Both the position numbers and the translations under genes were made by a program. Shown piece by piece: positions 46,020 to 54,102 of a stretch of DNA of 64,000 nucleotides. The DNA is from Pseudomonas hygromyciniae. Lineage in GTDB: Bacteria > Pseudomonadota > Gammaproteobacteria > Pseudomonadales > Pseudomonadaceae. Numbering within the stretch: position 1 is the stretch's first letter; the number at the start of each line of letters is the position of its first letter. The notes beneath the pieces were generated by a model. That model worked only from the letters and a program-made list of their open reading frames with translations. It was not told where the DNA came from and ran no database searches. Where the stretch lies: assembly GCF_016925675.1 (NCBI RefSeq), contig NZ_CP070507.1:62001-126000 (forward strand), in the 5' to 3' direction.

Positions 46020-47804
46020 ATGCAGCTGTTCGATTTCGATCTATTCTCTTCTGCTGGCGTCCAGGAGATGCCTGCCAAAGTTATTCGTGGGCCTAAGAAG
46101 ACGTTGGCCGAGAAGATTGCCGAGGCGGTCGACGCTGTGAAGCGCGTCGTGCGAGCCGGCAAGCAGCCTGTTGTGGCGTGGAGTGGCGGCAAAGACTCAA
46201 GCGTTACGCTGAACATCGCGTTCACTGCAATTCGCGAGTTGGCCACCGAAGGTTTCGAGGTGCCAACCTTGAACGTCATGCACTCCGACACCCTCATGGA
46301 AAACCCGGTGATCCACTGCTACAACCAGAGCCAGATGCAGCAAATGCAGGCTTACGCGAAGGCTGAGGGCATCGAGTTGAAAGTGTGGGTAGCGAAGCCA
46401 GGCCTGAGCAATGACTACTTAGTTAGCATGGTCGGTGGGCGCATCATCGCCAGCGTTGGCTCCAACGCCAAATGCCAGCAAATGACCAAAGCAGACCCCA
46501 TGAAACGAGTGAAGAAAGCAATCCTTCGCGATGTTTCGGCGCGCCTGGGCCGAAAGTGTGCTGATGACGATATCGTTTCGCTGATCGGTACCCGGTTCGA
46601 TGAGTCCGTGCAGCGCGAGCGGAAAATGTCTGAGCGCGGCGAGAGCGCCTTTGAAGCTGTGAACCTCGGCGCCGGCGCTGGCTCGCACGACTGGGTACTC
46701 AGCCCAATCGCTGAAATGACCACCATGGACGTGTTCAGCTACATCGGCCAGGTGGTAGCCGGTCGGATTGAATGCTACGACCGCTTTAATCGGTTGGTTG
46801 AGATCTACCGCGACATGAATGGCGGTGACTGCATGGTGAACGTCTACCTGGCAGGGAAACAATCAGAGCGCCCCGCGTGTGGCCATCGCACAGGCTGCTG
46901 GTCATGTACCCGTATCTCTCGAGACTCGTCCGCCGAGAGCATGATTGCCAAGGAAGGCGGCGAGTACGAGTGGCTCAAGCCCCTGAACGACTTGCGGAAC
47001 TACATCAAGGCCCGCCACTTCGATCCGAGCGCTCGATGCTGGCTGGCGCGCACGGTTGATAAGGAAACGGGGACGATAGAAATCGCTCCGAATTCCTACT
47101 CGCCGGCATTCACCAAAGATTTGCTGGGAATCATGCTCACGATTCAGCTCGATGAATTTGACGCTGCACATCAAGCCGGTATTGAGCCCCGTTTCACACT
47201 TCTGGACATCCAGCAACTGCTGGCAATAGAGGCGCTTTGGGGGCGGTATGGGTACCAAAAGCCTTTTACGGCAATGAGGGTGTTCCTGGAGGTCTACGAG
47301 CAAGGGGTTCGCTATGAAGTCCCGAATATAACGTCGCTGCCAAAATATACCGAAGCGGATCTGAGATACCCAGAAGTCGAAGTCCCGTTCTGTGATGATC
47401 AGTACCTGGGAATGTTCAACGGCTTACGCAGTATTTCCCATGCGGCTGCAGATGCAGAGCTCCTGACCAGAACACGCAATGGCATGTTGGTCATGGACGT
47501 GGTGACCAGCAGTGGGTTTGAGATCGATCGCGAGGGCGCAGAGCTATTCGTGAACCTTGAATTGGACAACGCCCTGTCTCGAGTTACCTTTGACCAGTCT
47601 CCGACCGCTGGGCTGCACTACCTGCTGGGGTTGGGAACAATCGCAATCTTCAAGGGTGATCATTCCGACTGGGACCGGATGATGCGCATGTCCAATCAGA
47701 TCTTCAGAAGCGATCTGCAGCCCATCTTGCACGATCGGGCTAGGCTGATCAGGAAACTTGGCGGTCATACCCTTGGCCAGCTTGAATTATTGCCAGTTCC
47801 ATAG
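46020..47804 (+). CDS. DndC-like PAPS-reductase family protein (second of two)
   Basis: A 594-residue ATP pyrophosphatase. The PP-loop is VVAWSGGKDSSVTLNIAF (about residue 50), with LNVMHSDTLMENP, IIASVGSNAKCQQMTK, IGTRFDESVQRERKM and a Cys cluster CGHRTGCWSCTRISRDSS that may hold an iron-sulfur cluster, as in DndC. The C-terminal 250 residues are extra and unrecognised. DndC takes part in DNA phosphorothioation, but no dndB, dndD, dndE or cysteine desulfurase lies nearby, so a standard Dnd system is absent. I preferred the ATG at 46020, preceded by GGAG. Confidence 0.78.
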   Translation: MQLFDFDLFSSAGVQEMPAKVIRGPKKTLAEKIAEAVDAVKRVVRAGKQPVVAWSGGKDSSVTLNIAFTAIRELATEGFEVPTLNVMHSDTLMENPVIHCYNQSQMQQMQAYAKAEGIELKVWVAKPGLSNDYLVSMVGGRIIASVGSNAKCQQMTKADPMKRVKKAILRDVSARLGRKCADDDIVSLIGTRFDESVQRERKMSERGESAFEAVNLGAGAGSHDWVLSPIAEMTTMDVFSYIGQVVAGRIECYDRFNRLVEIYRDMNGGDCMVNVYLAGKQSERPACGHRTGCWSCTRISRDSSAESMIAKEGGEYEWLKPLNDLRNYIKARHFDPSARCWLARTVDKETGTIEIAPNSYSPAFTKDLLGIMLTIQLDEFDAAHQAGIEPRFTLLDIQQLLAIEALWGRYGYQKPFTAMRVFLEVYEQGVRYEVPNITSLPKYTEADLRYPEVEVPFCDDQYLGMFNGLRSISHAAADAELLTRTRNGMLVMDVVTSSGFEIDREGAELFVNLELDNALSRVTFDQSPTAGLHYLLGLGTIAIFKGDHSDWDRMMRMSNQIFRSDLQPILHDRARLIRKLGGHTLGQLELLPVP

Positions 47805-47984
47805 GCGCAGTAGGGTTAACCAGCTACGAAGAATGGAAGAATGCCCGTTTCAACTTCAGGGCTTGTTCCAACTGGTTGATAGTCAGAGCACTCTCCTCAT
47901 TTTGTAGATGCGATAATAGGGGCTCCCTACTGACCTGGCACCGCGTCTGAGGATTGGACTTGTGGTGTACCTGGGCGACTTCCT
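47805..47984. other. Short convergent spacer
   Basis: 180 bases between convergent genes. No clear terminator hairpin with a T-run was seen. Confidence 0.3.
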
Positions 47985-48461
47985 TCAACACTCTATGAGT
48001 CGGGTAAATGCCAAAGCGGCCTCACCAGAAACGCTATCAGTTGTCAGCTCTGGGCTCTGCGATATGGTCTTGGTTGCTACCTTTATCGAGGCGAGGTTGG
48101 ACGTGCCTACGACAGCCTCGATGTAGAACTGTTTCACACCGTGCCGGGCCAGCCCGTTGCGAAGTTCTTCTAATCCCTGCACAACAATTTCAGTTGCCCA
48201 TCCTCTCCCGCGATAAACTTCTGGAACGGCATATCCGATTTGAAAACATGCAATGCCGTCTATGGGATCAACACTCACAAACATTGACATCGCCTTGACT
48301 CGGCCATGCTCGACCCGGGCATAGGTGTACCTAACACGACCATTTTTTTTATCAGCCACAACCCGCACAGACTGGTAGTTTTCAGCAGGGTGGGTAGGCA
48401 TACCTTTACGAACCTCCACCTGCAGGCTCACGAGTGCCGCGAGCGGGTCAGTCATTGACAT
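47985..48461 (-). CDS. GNAT-family N-acetyltransferase
   Basis: A 158-residue acetyltransferase. The acetyl-CoA loop is VYRGRGWATEIVVQGLEEL (RxxGxA), and the downstream strand-helix is FYIEAVVGTSNLASIKVA. It starts ATGAGTATG after CGGGAT. It is backbone-like and unrelated to the GNAT remnants in the left half. Substrate unknown. Confidence 0.7.
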   Translation of the reverse strand: MSMTDPLAALVSLQVEVRKGMPTHPAENYQSVRVVADKKNGRVRYTYARVEHGRVKAMSMFVSVDPIDGIACFQIGYAVPEVYRGRGWATEIVVQGLEELRNGLARHGVKQFYIEAVVGTSNLASIKVATKTISQSPELTTDSVSGEAALAFTRLIEC

Positions 48462-48528
48462 TTGATTATCCCGTTAATGGTTCAGTTGGTAACCGTGACT
48501 GATTTCTGTTGGTTAGCGGACTTAACCG

Positions 48529-48795
48529 TTACTGGGCACCCTCGTCCGACAGTCGACTACTGGCCTGCACCATGGTTTCAATCAGTTGGCAACTGATGAC
48601 CCCGCCCTCTTGCCTGGTGATCAGACCGGCATCTACCAGGGCTTGCAGATAGCCCTGTCCCTGATGGAACTCAAGCCTAACCTGATCTCTGGATTGGGCT
48701 GTTCGAAGCTGTTTCAGACGCTCCTCACAGCTTCGTTGTATTTGTTCATTGGGGTACTTGGCCTGTACGTCGAAAGCGGTAGGCTTGTCGGTCAT
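48529..48795 (-). CDS. Small hypothetical protein, 88 residues
   Basis: Begins MTDKPTAFDVQAKYPNEQIQ and is mostly helical. The ATG at 48795 follows AGGAGAGACACA, a strong ribosome-binding site. Longer upstream frames lack one and look non-coding. Family not recognised. Confidence 0.6.
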   Translation of the reverse strand: MTDKPTAFDVQAKYPNEQIQRSCEERLKQLRTAQSRDQVRLEFHQGQGYLQALVDAGLITRQEGGVISCQLIETMVQASSRLSDEGAQ

Positions 48796-48955
48796 TGTGT
48801 CTCTCCTATTATTTTCCGTGGCTTGTGGAGCGTGTGGTGGACGAGGAGACTCTCCGCTTCGCGCAAAAGCAACGTTCAAAGCCTTGGAACATGATTCGTA
48901 CATTGCTCGCCAAAGTTCAATACACGAGTTGTGCAAAGGCTGAATATTTGAGGAA

Positions 48956-49690
48956 TTACGGCTTAGGTCCACGGTCGCTTGGTTTAGGCGCACGCGCCAC
49001 TAACCTATGATCATCATCTTGCCGAGTTGGCCACCAGCTACCAGCAGGTTGCGCTGGCCGAGCTGCCGGCTTTGATGGCTTAGCAGGCGCTGACGGCTTG
49101 AATGGCTTAGCAGGCACAGCCACTGCGGGTTTTGGCCCATTGCCCGAGTGCAATTTGAGCTTAGGGAGACTGACAGGTTGCTGTTTATTCGATACAGACA
49201 TCGCTAAGGCGGCATCTACAGTAGCCTTACCAGGTGTTGGGGCGAATGCTTTCGGGTCCATGCTAAATCTCTCAGCTAGAGCGAACGCCATTCTATGGCT
49301 GATCGGTAATCTGCCGTTGAGCACCTTTGATACAGCTGCCTTATCGCCAATTTCCGGTAGATCTGAACCTGTGAGCTGCAGTGTTTCCATCAAATCTTTA
49401 AGCAGCTGCACCGGCGTGGTTTTGGCTGTGAAAGATTCGTTGAAGGCCTTGAACTGCTCACCGTCTTGCTCGTAAGCGAGAATAGCGTCCTCGAGCTCGA
49501 CCAGAATCTTTTCCTCATACTTGTTGAGGTCATGCCCGTCGGTCAGCTCATCAAGCAAGACCGAGGCGCGTGCGTAGTCCGCGGCGTCATTAATGCCATT
49601 GACGAACTGGCCGCTCAGCTGCTCGAGAAGCATTTGGAGATCTTCGAGCGCGGCGCGCACGGTCTGCGAATTCTCTAGAACAGTGATCAT
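48956..49690 (-). CDS. higA: HigA-type antitoxin with long Pro/Lys-rich tail
   Basis: The first about 145 residues are a HigA antitoxin, with LKDLMETLQLTGSDLPEIG, then AAVSKVLNGRLPISHRMA (the XRE helix-turn-helix). The protein then continues for about 100 residues of low-complexity Pro, Lys and Ala sequence (AVPAKPFKPSAPAKPSKPAA) not found in usual HigA proteins of about 130 residues. The start overlaps the higB stop by ATGA. It should neutralise HigB and bind the operator at 50053. The tail's role is unknown. Confidence 0.8.
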   Translation of the reverse strand: MITVLENSQTVRAALEDLQMLLEQLSGQFVNGINDAADYARASVLLDELTDGHDLNKYEEKILVELEDAILAYEQDGEQFKAFNESFTAKTTPVQLLKDLMETLQLTGSDLPEIGDKAAVSKVLNGRLPISHRMAFALAERFSMDPKAFAPTPGKATVDAALAMSVSNKQQPVSLPKLKLHSGNGPKPAVAVPAKPFKPSAPAKPSKPAARPAQPAGSWWPTRQDDDHRLVARAPKPSDRGPKP

Positions 49691-50019
49691 GGTTTGATTC
49701 CTCGTTTGTTGCTGGCATACCACTCTGTAGCCGTGTCGTAGTCAGCATGGGTGTAAATGTGCTTCACATAAAGCTTTTGCCTGGCGTAGTTAACGCCTGC
49801 AATCAGCCTCAAATTGTTCCCACCAATATCAATTACTACCCAACAGTCATCAGCGCGGTATTTGAAGAGATCGATAGTGTGACCGAATATTTTTTCCAGA
49901 TCCGTGTAGCTCTTTGGCTCTGCCTCCGTCAGCAATCTGTAACATCGTTGAAGCCCGCTCCGATCGTTCGGGTAGCGATTCGCGGCATCTTGAAACCGCT
50001 GCTTGAGCAATACGTCCAT
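49687..50019 (-). CDS. higB: HigB-type mRNA interferase toxin
   Basis: A 110-residue HigB toxin. Family stretches are YTDLEKIFGHTIDLFKYRAD, WVVIDIGGNNLRLIAGVNYA and KLYVKHIYTHADYDTA, the last near the conserved catalytic His/Asp-Tyr end. The ATG at 50019 follows AGGAAAGCCC. The toxin-first order and overlap with higA are typical of higBA. It cleaves mRNA on the ribosome (family knowledge). Confidence 0.88.
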   Translation of the reverse strand: MDVLLKQRFQDAANRYPNDRSGLQRCYRLLTEAEPKSYTDLEKIFGHTIDLFKYRADDCWVVIDIGGNNLRLIAGVNYARQKLYVKHIYTHADYDTATEWYASNKRGIKP

Positions 50020-50052
50020 GGGCTTTCCTAACATTTAGGATCAAGAATACTC

Positions 50053-50074
50053 CAGTTGTGTATTTTGACAACTG
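50053..50074 (-). promoter_or_regulatory. higBA promoter/operator
   Basis: A perfect inverted repeat CAGTTGT-N8-ACAACTG lies upstream of higB. On the minus strand it overlaps TTGTCA, followed 16 bases later by TATTCT, a plausible sigma-70 promoter. HigA binding here would block transcription. Confidence 0.6.
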
Positions 50075-50169
50075 ATATTTCGATCCGCCTTCAGCGAAGT
50101 GCCACTTTTTTTGTACATGGGTGGTGCCGATGCTCAGGCTTCTGGTCGACACTGATAAATCACAGAAAA

Positions 50170-50811
50170 TCACACAGCCACGGCCATCCGATCTGCTGGG
50201 TACTGCCGCATGAATTCCATGCTCTCGCAGGCTGGAGCTTTCAACCAGTCGCTGTATAGCCCCCGGGGCAGTATGACGACCATACGTTTTTCATCCTGGG
50301 GTTTGTGGTAGTTGCGCATGAATGGGTGATCGTCCGCGTTGATGGTCAACATGGTGTAGCTGTGCAAGATCTCCCCGGTGCCGGGATCGCGCCATTGCTC
50401 CCATAGACCCGCGATGCCCATCAACTCGCCATCTGTCCGCGCAATCCGCGTGGCTATTGCCTTTCCTGATCGCCAGTCAGGCTCATAGATGGCTGCTGCG
50501 GGAATAATGCAGTGCTGGGCCAGACGCCAGGCACTGCGAAAAGACGGTTTTTCCGCGACGGTTTCAGACCTGGCGTTGTAAGTACGCCGCGCAATTTTGG
50601 TGTCCTTGCTCCAGGACGGTATCAATCCAAATGAACCGGACAGCGCCTCTACCGGCATCTGCACCGCTCCATCGTGATCAACCTGTTCCGCGCGGCGGAC
50701 GAAAGGCCCGATGTAGCCTGGCCATAGGTCCAACTTGCCCTGCTCATAGGGATCGATGCCGAATGTGTGGGCGAGCAGCCGCGGCGTCGGCGCTTCATAA
50801 TGACTGCACAT
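50170..50811 (-). CDS. SRAP-domain protein (YedK/HMCES family)
   Basis: A 213-residue SOS-response-associated peptidase. Catalytic Cys2 follows the initiator Met (MCSHYE) and caps abasic sites in single-stranded DNA once Met is removed. NARSETVAEKPSFR and the CIIPAAAIYEPDW segment are conserved, as is the later MLTINADDHPFM. It lies 28 bases after umuC on the same strand, so it is probably in the LexA-controlled operon. Confidence 0.9.
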   Translation of the reverse strand: MCSHYEAPTPRLLAHTFGIDPYEQGKLDLWPGYIGPFVRRAEQVDHDGAVQMPVEALSGSFGLIPSWSKDTKIARRTYNARSETVAEKPSFRSAWRLAQHCIIPAAAIYEPDWRSGKAIATRIARTDGELMGIAGLWEQWRDPGTGEILHSYTMLTINADDHPFMRNYHKPQDEKRMVVILPRGLYSDWLKAPACESMEFMRQYPADRMAVAV

Positions 50812-50839
50812 GTAAAAACTCCCTCAGATTATTTACGCC

Positions 50840-52138
50840 TCAATTGGCGTTCACCGTCCATAACTGGTCAAGCCTCGTGGTGTAGCTCTGGCTCATCAAC
50901 TCACGCCGCATCGCCCAGGCCGGCGCTGCCGGCACTGCTGCGGCGCGCAGCGTACCCCGCCCCCACCGGTTATTGATCTCATCGAGGACATTCATCACCT
51001 TATCCGCCGCGGCTGGTTGCGTATGCGCAAAGAGATCATCTGTGAATTCACCAGGTTGACGCAGATCCATGAGCAAAACTTCGGCCTTGCTGTATCGAAA
51101 CCCGGGGCGGAACAGGCGTTCTACTGCCTGTGTCGCTGCCTTGGTGATCAGGCGCACGTCATTGGTGGGATAGGGAAGCTCCACAAGAACGCCGTTGGCG
51201 TAACGCGCTTCGTCCGGGTTGAACATGCCGGTTCGAATACTCACGCGGATCTTTTTGCACAGAGAATGCTGAGCTCGCAGCTTCTCCGAAGCCCGTTGCA
51301 CGTAGGTGGCCACCGCTTCCTTAATCGGCTCGATCGTCTCCAATCGCACACCAAACATTCTGCTGCAACAGATCTCCTGTTTGGACGGAGCTGCGTCTTC
51401 CAGCGCCAGACAAGAAGTGCCGGCAAGCTCGCGTATGGTTTTCTCAAGGACGACGCTGAATTTACGGCCGAGCAGGACCGGGTCCGCCGTGGCCAAGTCC
51501 ATTGCTGTGCGAATGCCCAAGGCCTGCATGTGTGCCGACATGCGTCGACCAATGCCCCACACCTCTTCAACGGCGGTGTTACGCAATACCCAGTCGCGTT
51601 TGAAAGGATCGCACAGGTCCACCACCCCGCCAGTCTGCGATTGCAGCCGTTTTGCGGTGTGATTGGCCAGTTTGGCCAGTGTTTTAGTATGGGCAATGCC
51701 CACACCCACCGGGATACCGGTGTGTTTTAGGACTTTGGCACGGATCTTTCGGCCGAATTCGGTGAGGTCGCCGGGCATGCCGGTCAACGTACAAAATATT
51801 TCATCGATACTATAAATTTCTGAGTCGCAAACCATTGATTCTATTATGGTCATGACTCTTTCGGACAACTGACCGTACAACGCGTAATTGCTGCTGAAAG
51901 CCACGATTCCGTGCCGGCGCAAGGTGTCCTTGATCTGGAAATAGGGTGCGCCCATTTTGACGAAGGGCTTGGCATCGTAGCTACGGGCAATAACACAGCC
52001 ATCATTATTGCTCAGCACGACAATCGGCGTGCTGGCCAGATCCGGCCGAAAAACACGCTCACAACTGGCGTAGAAGCTGTTGCAGTCAGCCAGCGCAAAA
52101 ATCGGCAAGGCTGGATCGACGGCAGTATTAACGCTCAT
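50840..52138 (-). CDS. umuC: Y-family DNA polymerase subunit UmuC-like (RulB type)
   Basis: A 432-residue translesion polymerase subunit. The palm motifs are FALADCNSFYASCERVF (first Asp) and SIDEIFCTLTG (catalytic Asp-Glu). The IPVGVGIAHTKTLAKLANH and VWGIGRRMSAHMQALGIRT (HhH) segments are also present. The ATG at 52138 overlaps the end of umuD. It is probably active with UmuD' as a Pol V-like enzyme. Plasmid rulAB genes are common in Pseudomonas. Confidence 0.92.
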   Translation of the reverse strand: MSVNTAVDPALPIFALADCNSFYASCERVFRPDLASTPIVVLSNNDGCVIARSYDAKPFVKMGAPYFQIKDTLRRHGIVAFSSNYALYGQLSERVMTIIESMVCDSEIYSIDEIFCTLTGMPGDLTEFGRKIRAKVLKHTGIPVGVGIAHTKTLAKLANHTAKRLQSQTGGVVDLCDPFKRDWVLRNTAVEEVWGIGRRMSAHMQALGIRTAMDLATADPVLLGRKFSVVLEKTIRELAGTSCLALEDAAPSKQEICCSRMFGVRLETIEPIKEAVATYVQRASEKLRAQHSLCKKIRVSIRTGMFNPDEARYANGVLVELPYPTNDVRLITKAATQAVERLFRPGFRYSKAEVLLMDLRQPGEFTDDLFAHTQPAAADKVMNVLDEINNRWGRGTLRAAAVPAAPAWAMRRELMSQSYTTRLDQLWTVNAN

Positions 52139-52556
52139 GATCGCGAACGCTGTAGTTAACCACACCCCATATCACCAGTTCGTCGCCCTCCATCACATAT
52201 CTAGGCGGAAATTTGGGGTTTTCGGCCATCAACACCACTTGGCCATCTCGCTTGTGCAGACGTTTGCACACGCACTCGGTGTTGAGCGCCGCAATGACGA
52301 TATCGCCATGTCGCGCCGTTTTACTTCGATCAACGATCACCAGATCACCGCTGAAAATGCCCGCGCCTTGCATGCTGTCGCCCAGGATCTTGGCTAGGTA
52401 CACATGCGGTGCCCTGATATCAAACAGCTCGTCCAGAGATATCAGCTTTTCAAGATGGTCCGCTGCCGGCGACGGAAAGCCAGCAGATACCTGACACGAA
52501 TACAGCGGTAGCGATTTACCACCGCTCGCAATGGGACCAAGAAGGGTCACGCTCAT
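52128..52556 (-). CDS. umuD: UmuD/LexA-like S24 peptidase (RulA type)
   Basis: A 142-residue self-cleaving protein. The Ser is in ILGDSMQGAGIFSGDLVIVD and the Lys in ALNTECVCKRLHKRD. Upstream, VSAGFPSPAAD is the cleavage region (usually Ala/Cys-Gly). RecA-stimulated cleavage makes UmuD' for Pol V. It is first gene of the umuD-umuC-SRAP operon, with a LexA box 22 bases upstream. Confidence 0.92.
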   Translation of the reverse strand: MSVTLLGPIASGGKSLPLYSCQVSAGFPSPAADHLEKLISLDELFDIRAPHVYLAKILGDSMQGAGIFSGDLVIVDRSKTARHGDIVIAALNTECVCKRLHKRDGQVVLMAENPKFPPRYVMEGDELVIWGVVNYSVRDHER

Positions 52557-52577
52557 AAACCTGGCCTGAAGAAATAA

Positions 52578-52593
52578 CTGTATGGATACACAG
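52578..52593 (-). promoter_or_regulatory. LexA (SOS) box upstream of umuD
   Basis: CTGTATGGATACACAG has the full CTG-N10-CAG form of a proteobacterial LexA operator and lies 22 bases before the umuD start. It places umuD, umuC and the SRAP gene under SOS control. Confidence 0.85.
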
Positions 52594-52772
52594 TTAACTG
52601 CGTACTCAACGCGCCGTCAATCTTCGCCGACCGGATGCACAATCGTTAGAGGTACCCCACCAGGACGCGCAGTGGGCTTTGAAGACCAGCCCGCCTTCAA
52701 CCACTTTCCAGACGGGGGGATGCTTTCTTTGACTTTGGCTCAGGATAAATTCGGTCCAAGAGGCAGTTACAG

Positions 52773-52946
52773 TCAGAGCGCCCGCAAAGCTTCATCACAA
52801 CGGGCTGCCAGCAGATCATGCAGTATTTCGGCGTCATTGGCCGCATCCACGCAATCGCGGAGCAGCGCTTTCTCCAAACAGCTTTTCAGCCAGTCACTGG
52901 TAGCAGGGTTGTTGAGAACTGCTTGAATTTTTTCGTCGATGGCCAT
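52773..52946 (-). CDS. Small hypothetical protein, 57 residues
   Basis: A short helical protein (MAIDEKIQAVLNNPATSDWL, then DAANDAEILHDLLAARCDEA). The plus-strand frame over the same bases is Ser/Arg-rich and looks like a shadow. The family is not recognised. The sequence between this gene and the LexA box shows nothing further. Confidence 0.5.
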   Translation of the reverse strand: MAIDEKIQAVLNNPATSDWLKSCLEKALLRDCVDAANDAEILHDLLAARCDEALRAL

Positions 52947-52982
52947 GGTTCGAGTCCGATATCAAGTTTTGGGAGATTTTCT

Positions 52983-53513
52983 TCAGCGAGTAGCTGGCGC
53001 GGTACATGGCAGATCGCGACTCGGAAACTCGATATGCCGGTCTATGACTTCGAACACCGGCGAGATGAACTCTGCCGCAATTGCTTCGGACAGCGACTCC
53101 AATTCGAAGTCAGATACCTGCAGGCTCCCAGGCCAGATCTTGATATGTGCAGATTTACGAATGCCGACGCTTTGTCCTCGCTTGAACATCGCTTCATTCA
53201 CGATGATCCCGAGCATCTCGGCCAACGCCACGCGACTCTTGAAAAGTCGAATGAGTGAGGAAAATTCGCAGTTGAGTATCACCCCGTCAACGATCACCTG
53301 GTTGGGCTTGATGTCGATGACGATGCGATTCGCTATCATTTTTTGCCACGACCGTTCCAGTAACCATGCCCCTCCCCCCGCGCCAAGGGTGATCGCGCCA
53401 GCAAAGAACCAAGTTCCGTAACCAATCGGTTCCCCGGTCCAGGGGGTGAGCGATGCTACCAAAGGCAGTGGCGCTATTGACATCGCTAGCAAAGCTTTTG
53501 AGATTTCGTTCAT
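52983..53513 (-). CDS. Hypothetical membrane protein
   Basis: About 176 residues. There are two N-terminal membrane segments (ISKALLAMSIAPLPLVASL and GTWFFAGAITLGAGGGAWLL), then a soluble domain (FSSLIRLFKSRVALAEMLGI, then ISPVFEVIDRHIEFPSRDLP). A GTG at 53558 would add 15 residues. Neither start has an ideal ribosome-binding site. Function unknown. Confidence 0.5.
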   Translation of the reverse strand: MNEISKALLAMSIAPLPLVASLTPWTGEPIGYGTWFFAGAITLGAGGGAWLLERSWQKMIANRIVIDIKPNQVIVDGVILNCEFSSLIRLFKSRVALAEMLGIIVNEAMFKRGQSVGIRKSAHIKIWPGSLQVSDFELESLSEAIAAEFISPVFEVIDRHIEFPSRDLPCTAPATR

Positions 53514-53617
53514 TTGAGGGCCATTTAATCGCGGGGTTTGAGCGATTATTTCATTCACCCTTCGAACGCAAGGCCGATTTCAGGACGGAAACCAGTCGGA
53601 AAACATCCACTCGAACT

Positions 53618-53990
53618 CTATTGCCGGCGGTGCGTTACGGGGAACACAACGGCTGTGCTTTCGCTGCCGAGAACGTACCTGCGAAGAGGGATCTGAAGGC
53701 TCGGCCTAGGCGGTTTGATGGTTTGATCCCACAATCGCTGGGCGTACACAACCAGCACGGCACTATCTACCGCTTTGAGCACAAATCCCTTCGGGACACG
53801 CTCTTCTGTGACCACTGGATCGTTGCTGGCACAAAGGTAGGCCACCATATTTGCACAGGTGTTCGCTAACCGCCCCGGGCTGAGCCAACTGACTGGTCCG
53901 AAACCTAGCCGTGAGGCGATATCGTCCGGAGTGACCTGGTGTCGAGCTAACGCTCGCTTTCCCGGGTTCTGGTAATCGCAGCTTCGCCGG
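53618..53990 (-). pseudogene. Decayed partial copy of the SF1 helicase gene
   Basis: The minus strand reads RHQVTPDDIASRLGFG, then MVAYLCASNDP, VPKGFVLKAVDSAVLVVYAQ and LWDQTIKPPRPSLQIPLRRY. This matches residues about 240-340 of the helicase at 54972-56912 (RHQVTPEDIASRLGFG, IPKGLALDAVDRLVLVGYAQ, LWEQTIEPTDPRLQLPLRGY). Only this middle part remains, without helicase motifs I or II. It is clearly diverged, so the duplication is not recent. Confidence 0.75.
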
Positions 53991-54102
53991 GGATTTTACG
54001 TTCGGCGTGTTTGTGTGCTGCCTAATCAGACATCACACCTTGAAGCGTTGGGATTTCGGTAGGAGATGAGACGGTGGCCACCTCCTACCAGGAACCACCA
54101 GC

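Noticed and set aside
46020..47804. A DNA phosphorothioation (Dnd) locus
   Set aside because: Only DndC-like enzymes are present; dndA, dndB, dndD and dndE are not found in the window.
52582..52926. 114-codon plus-strand ORF after the LexA box
   Set aside because: Ser/Arg-rich composition and antisense to a better small helical ORF (52773-52946); it also starts inside the LexA box.
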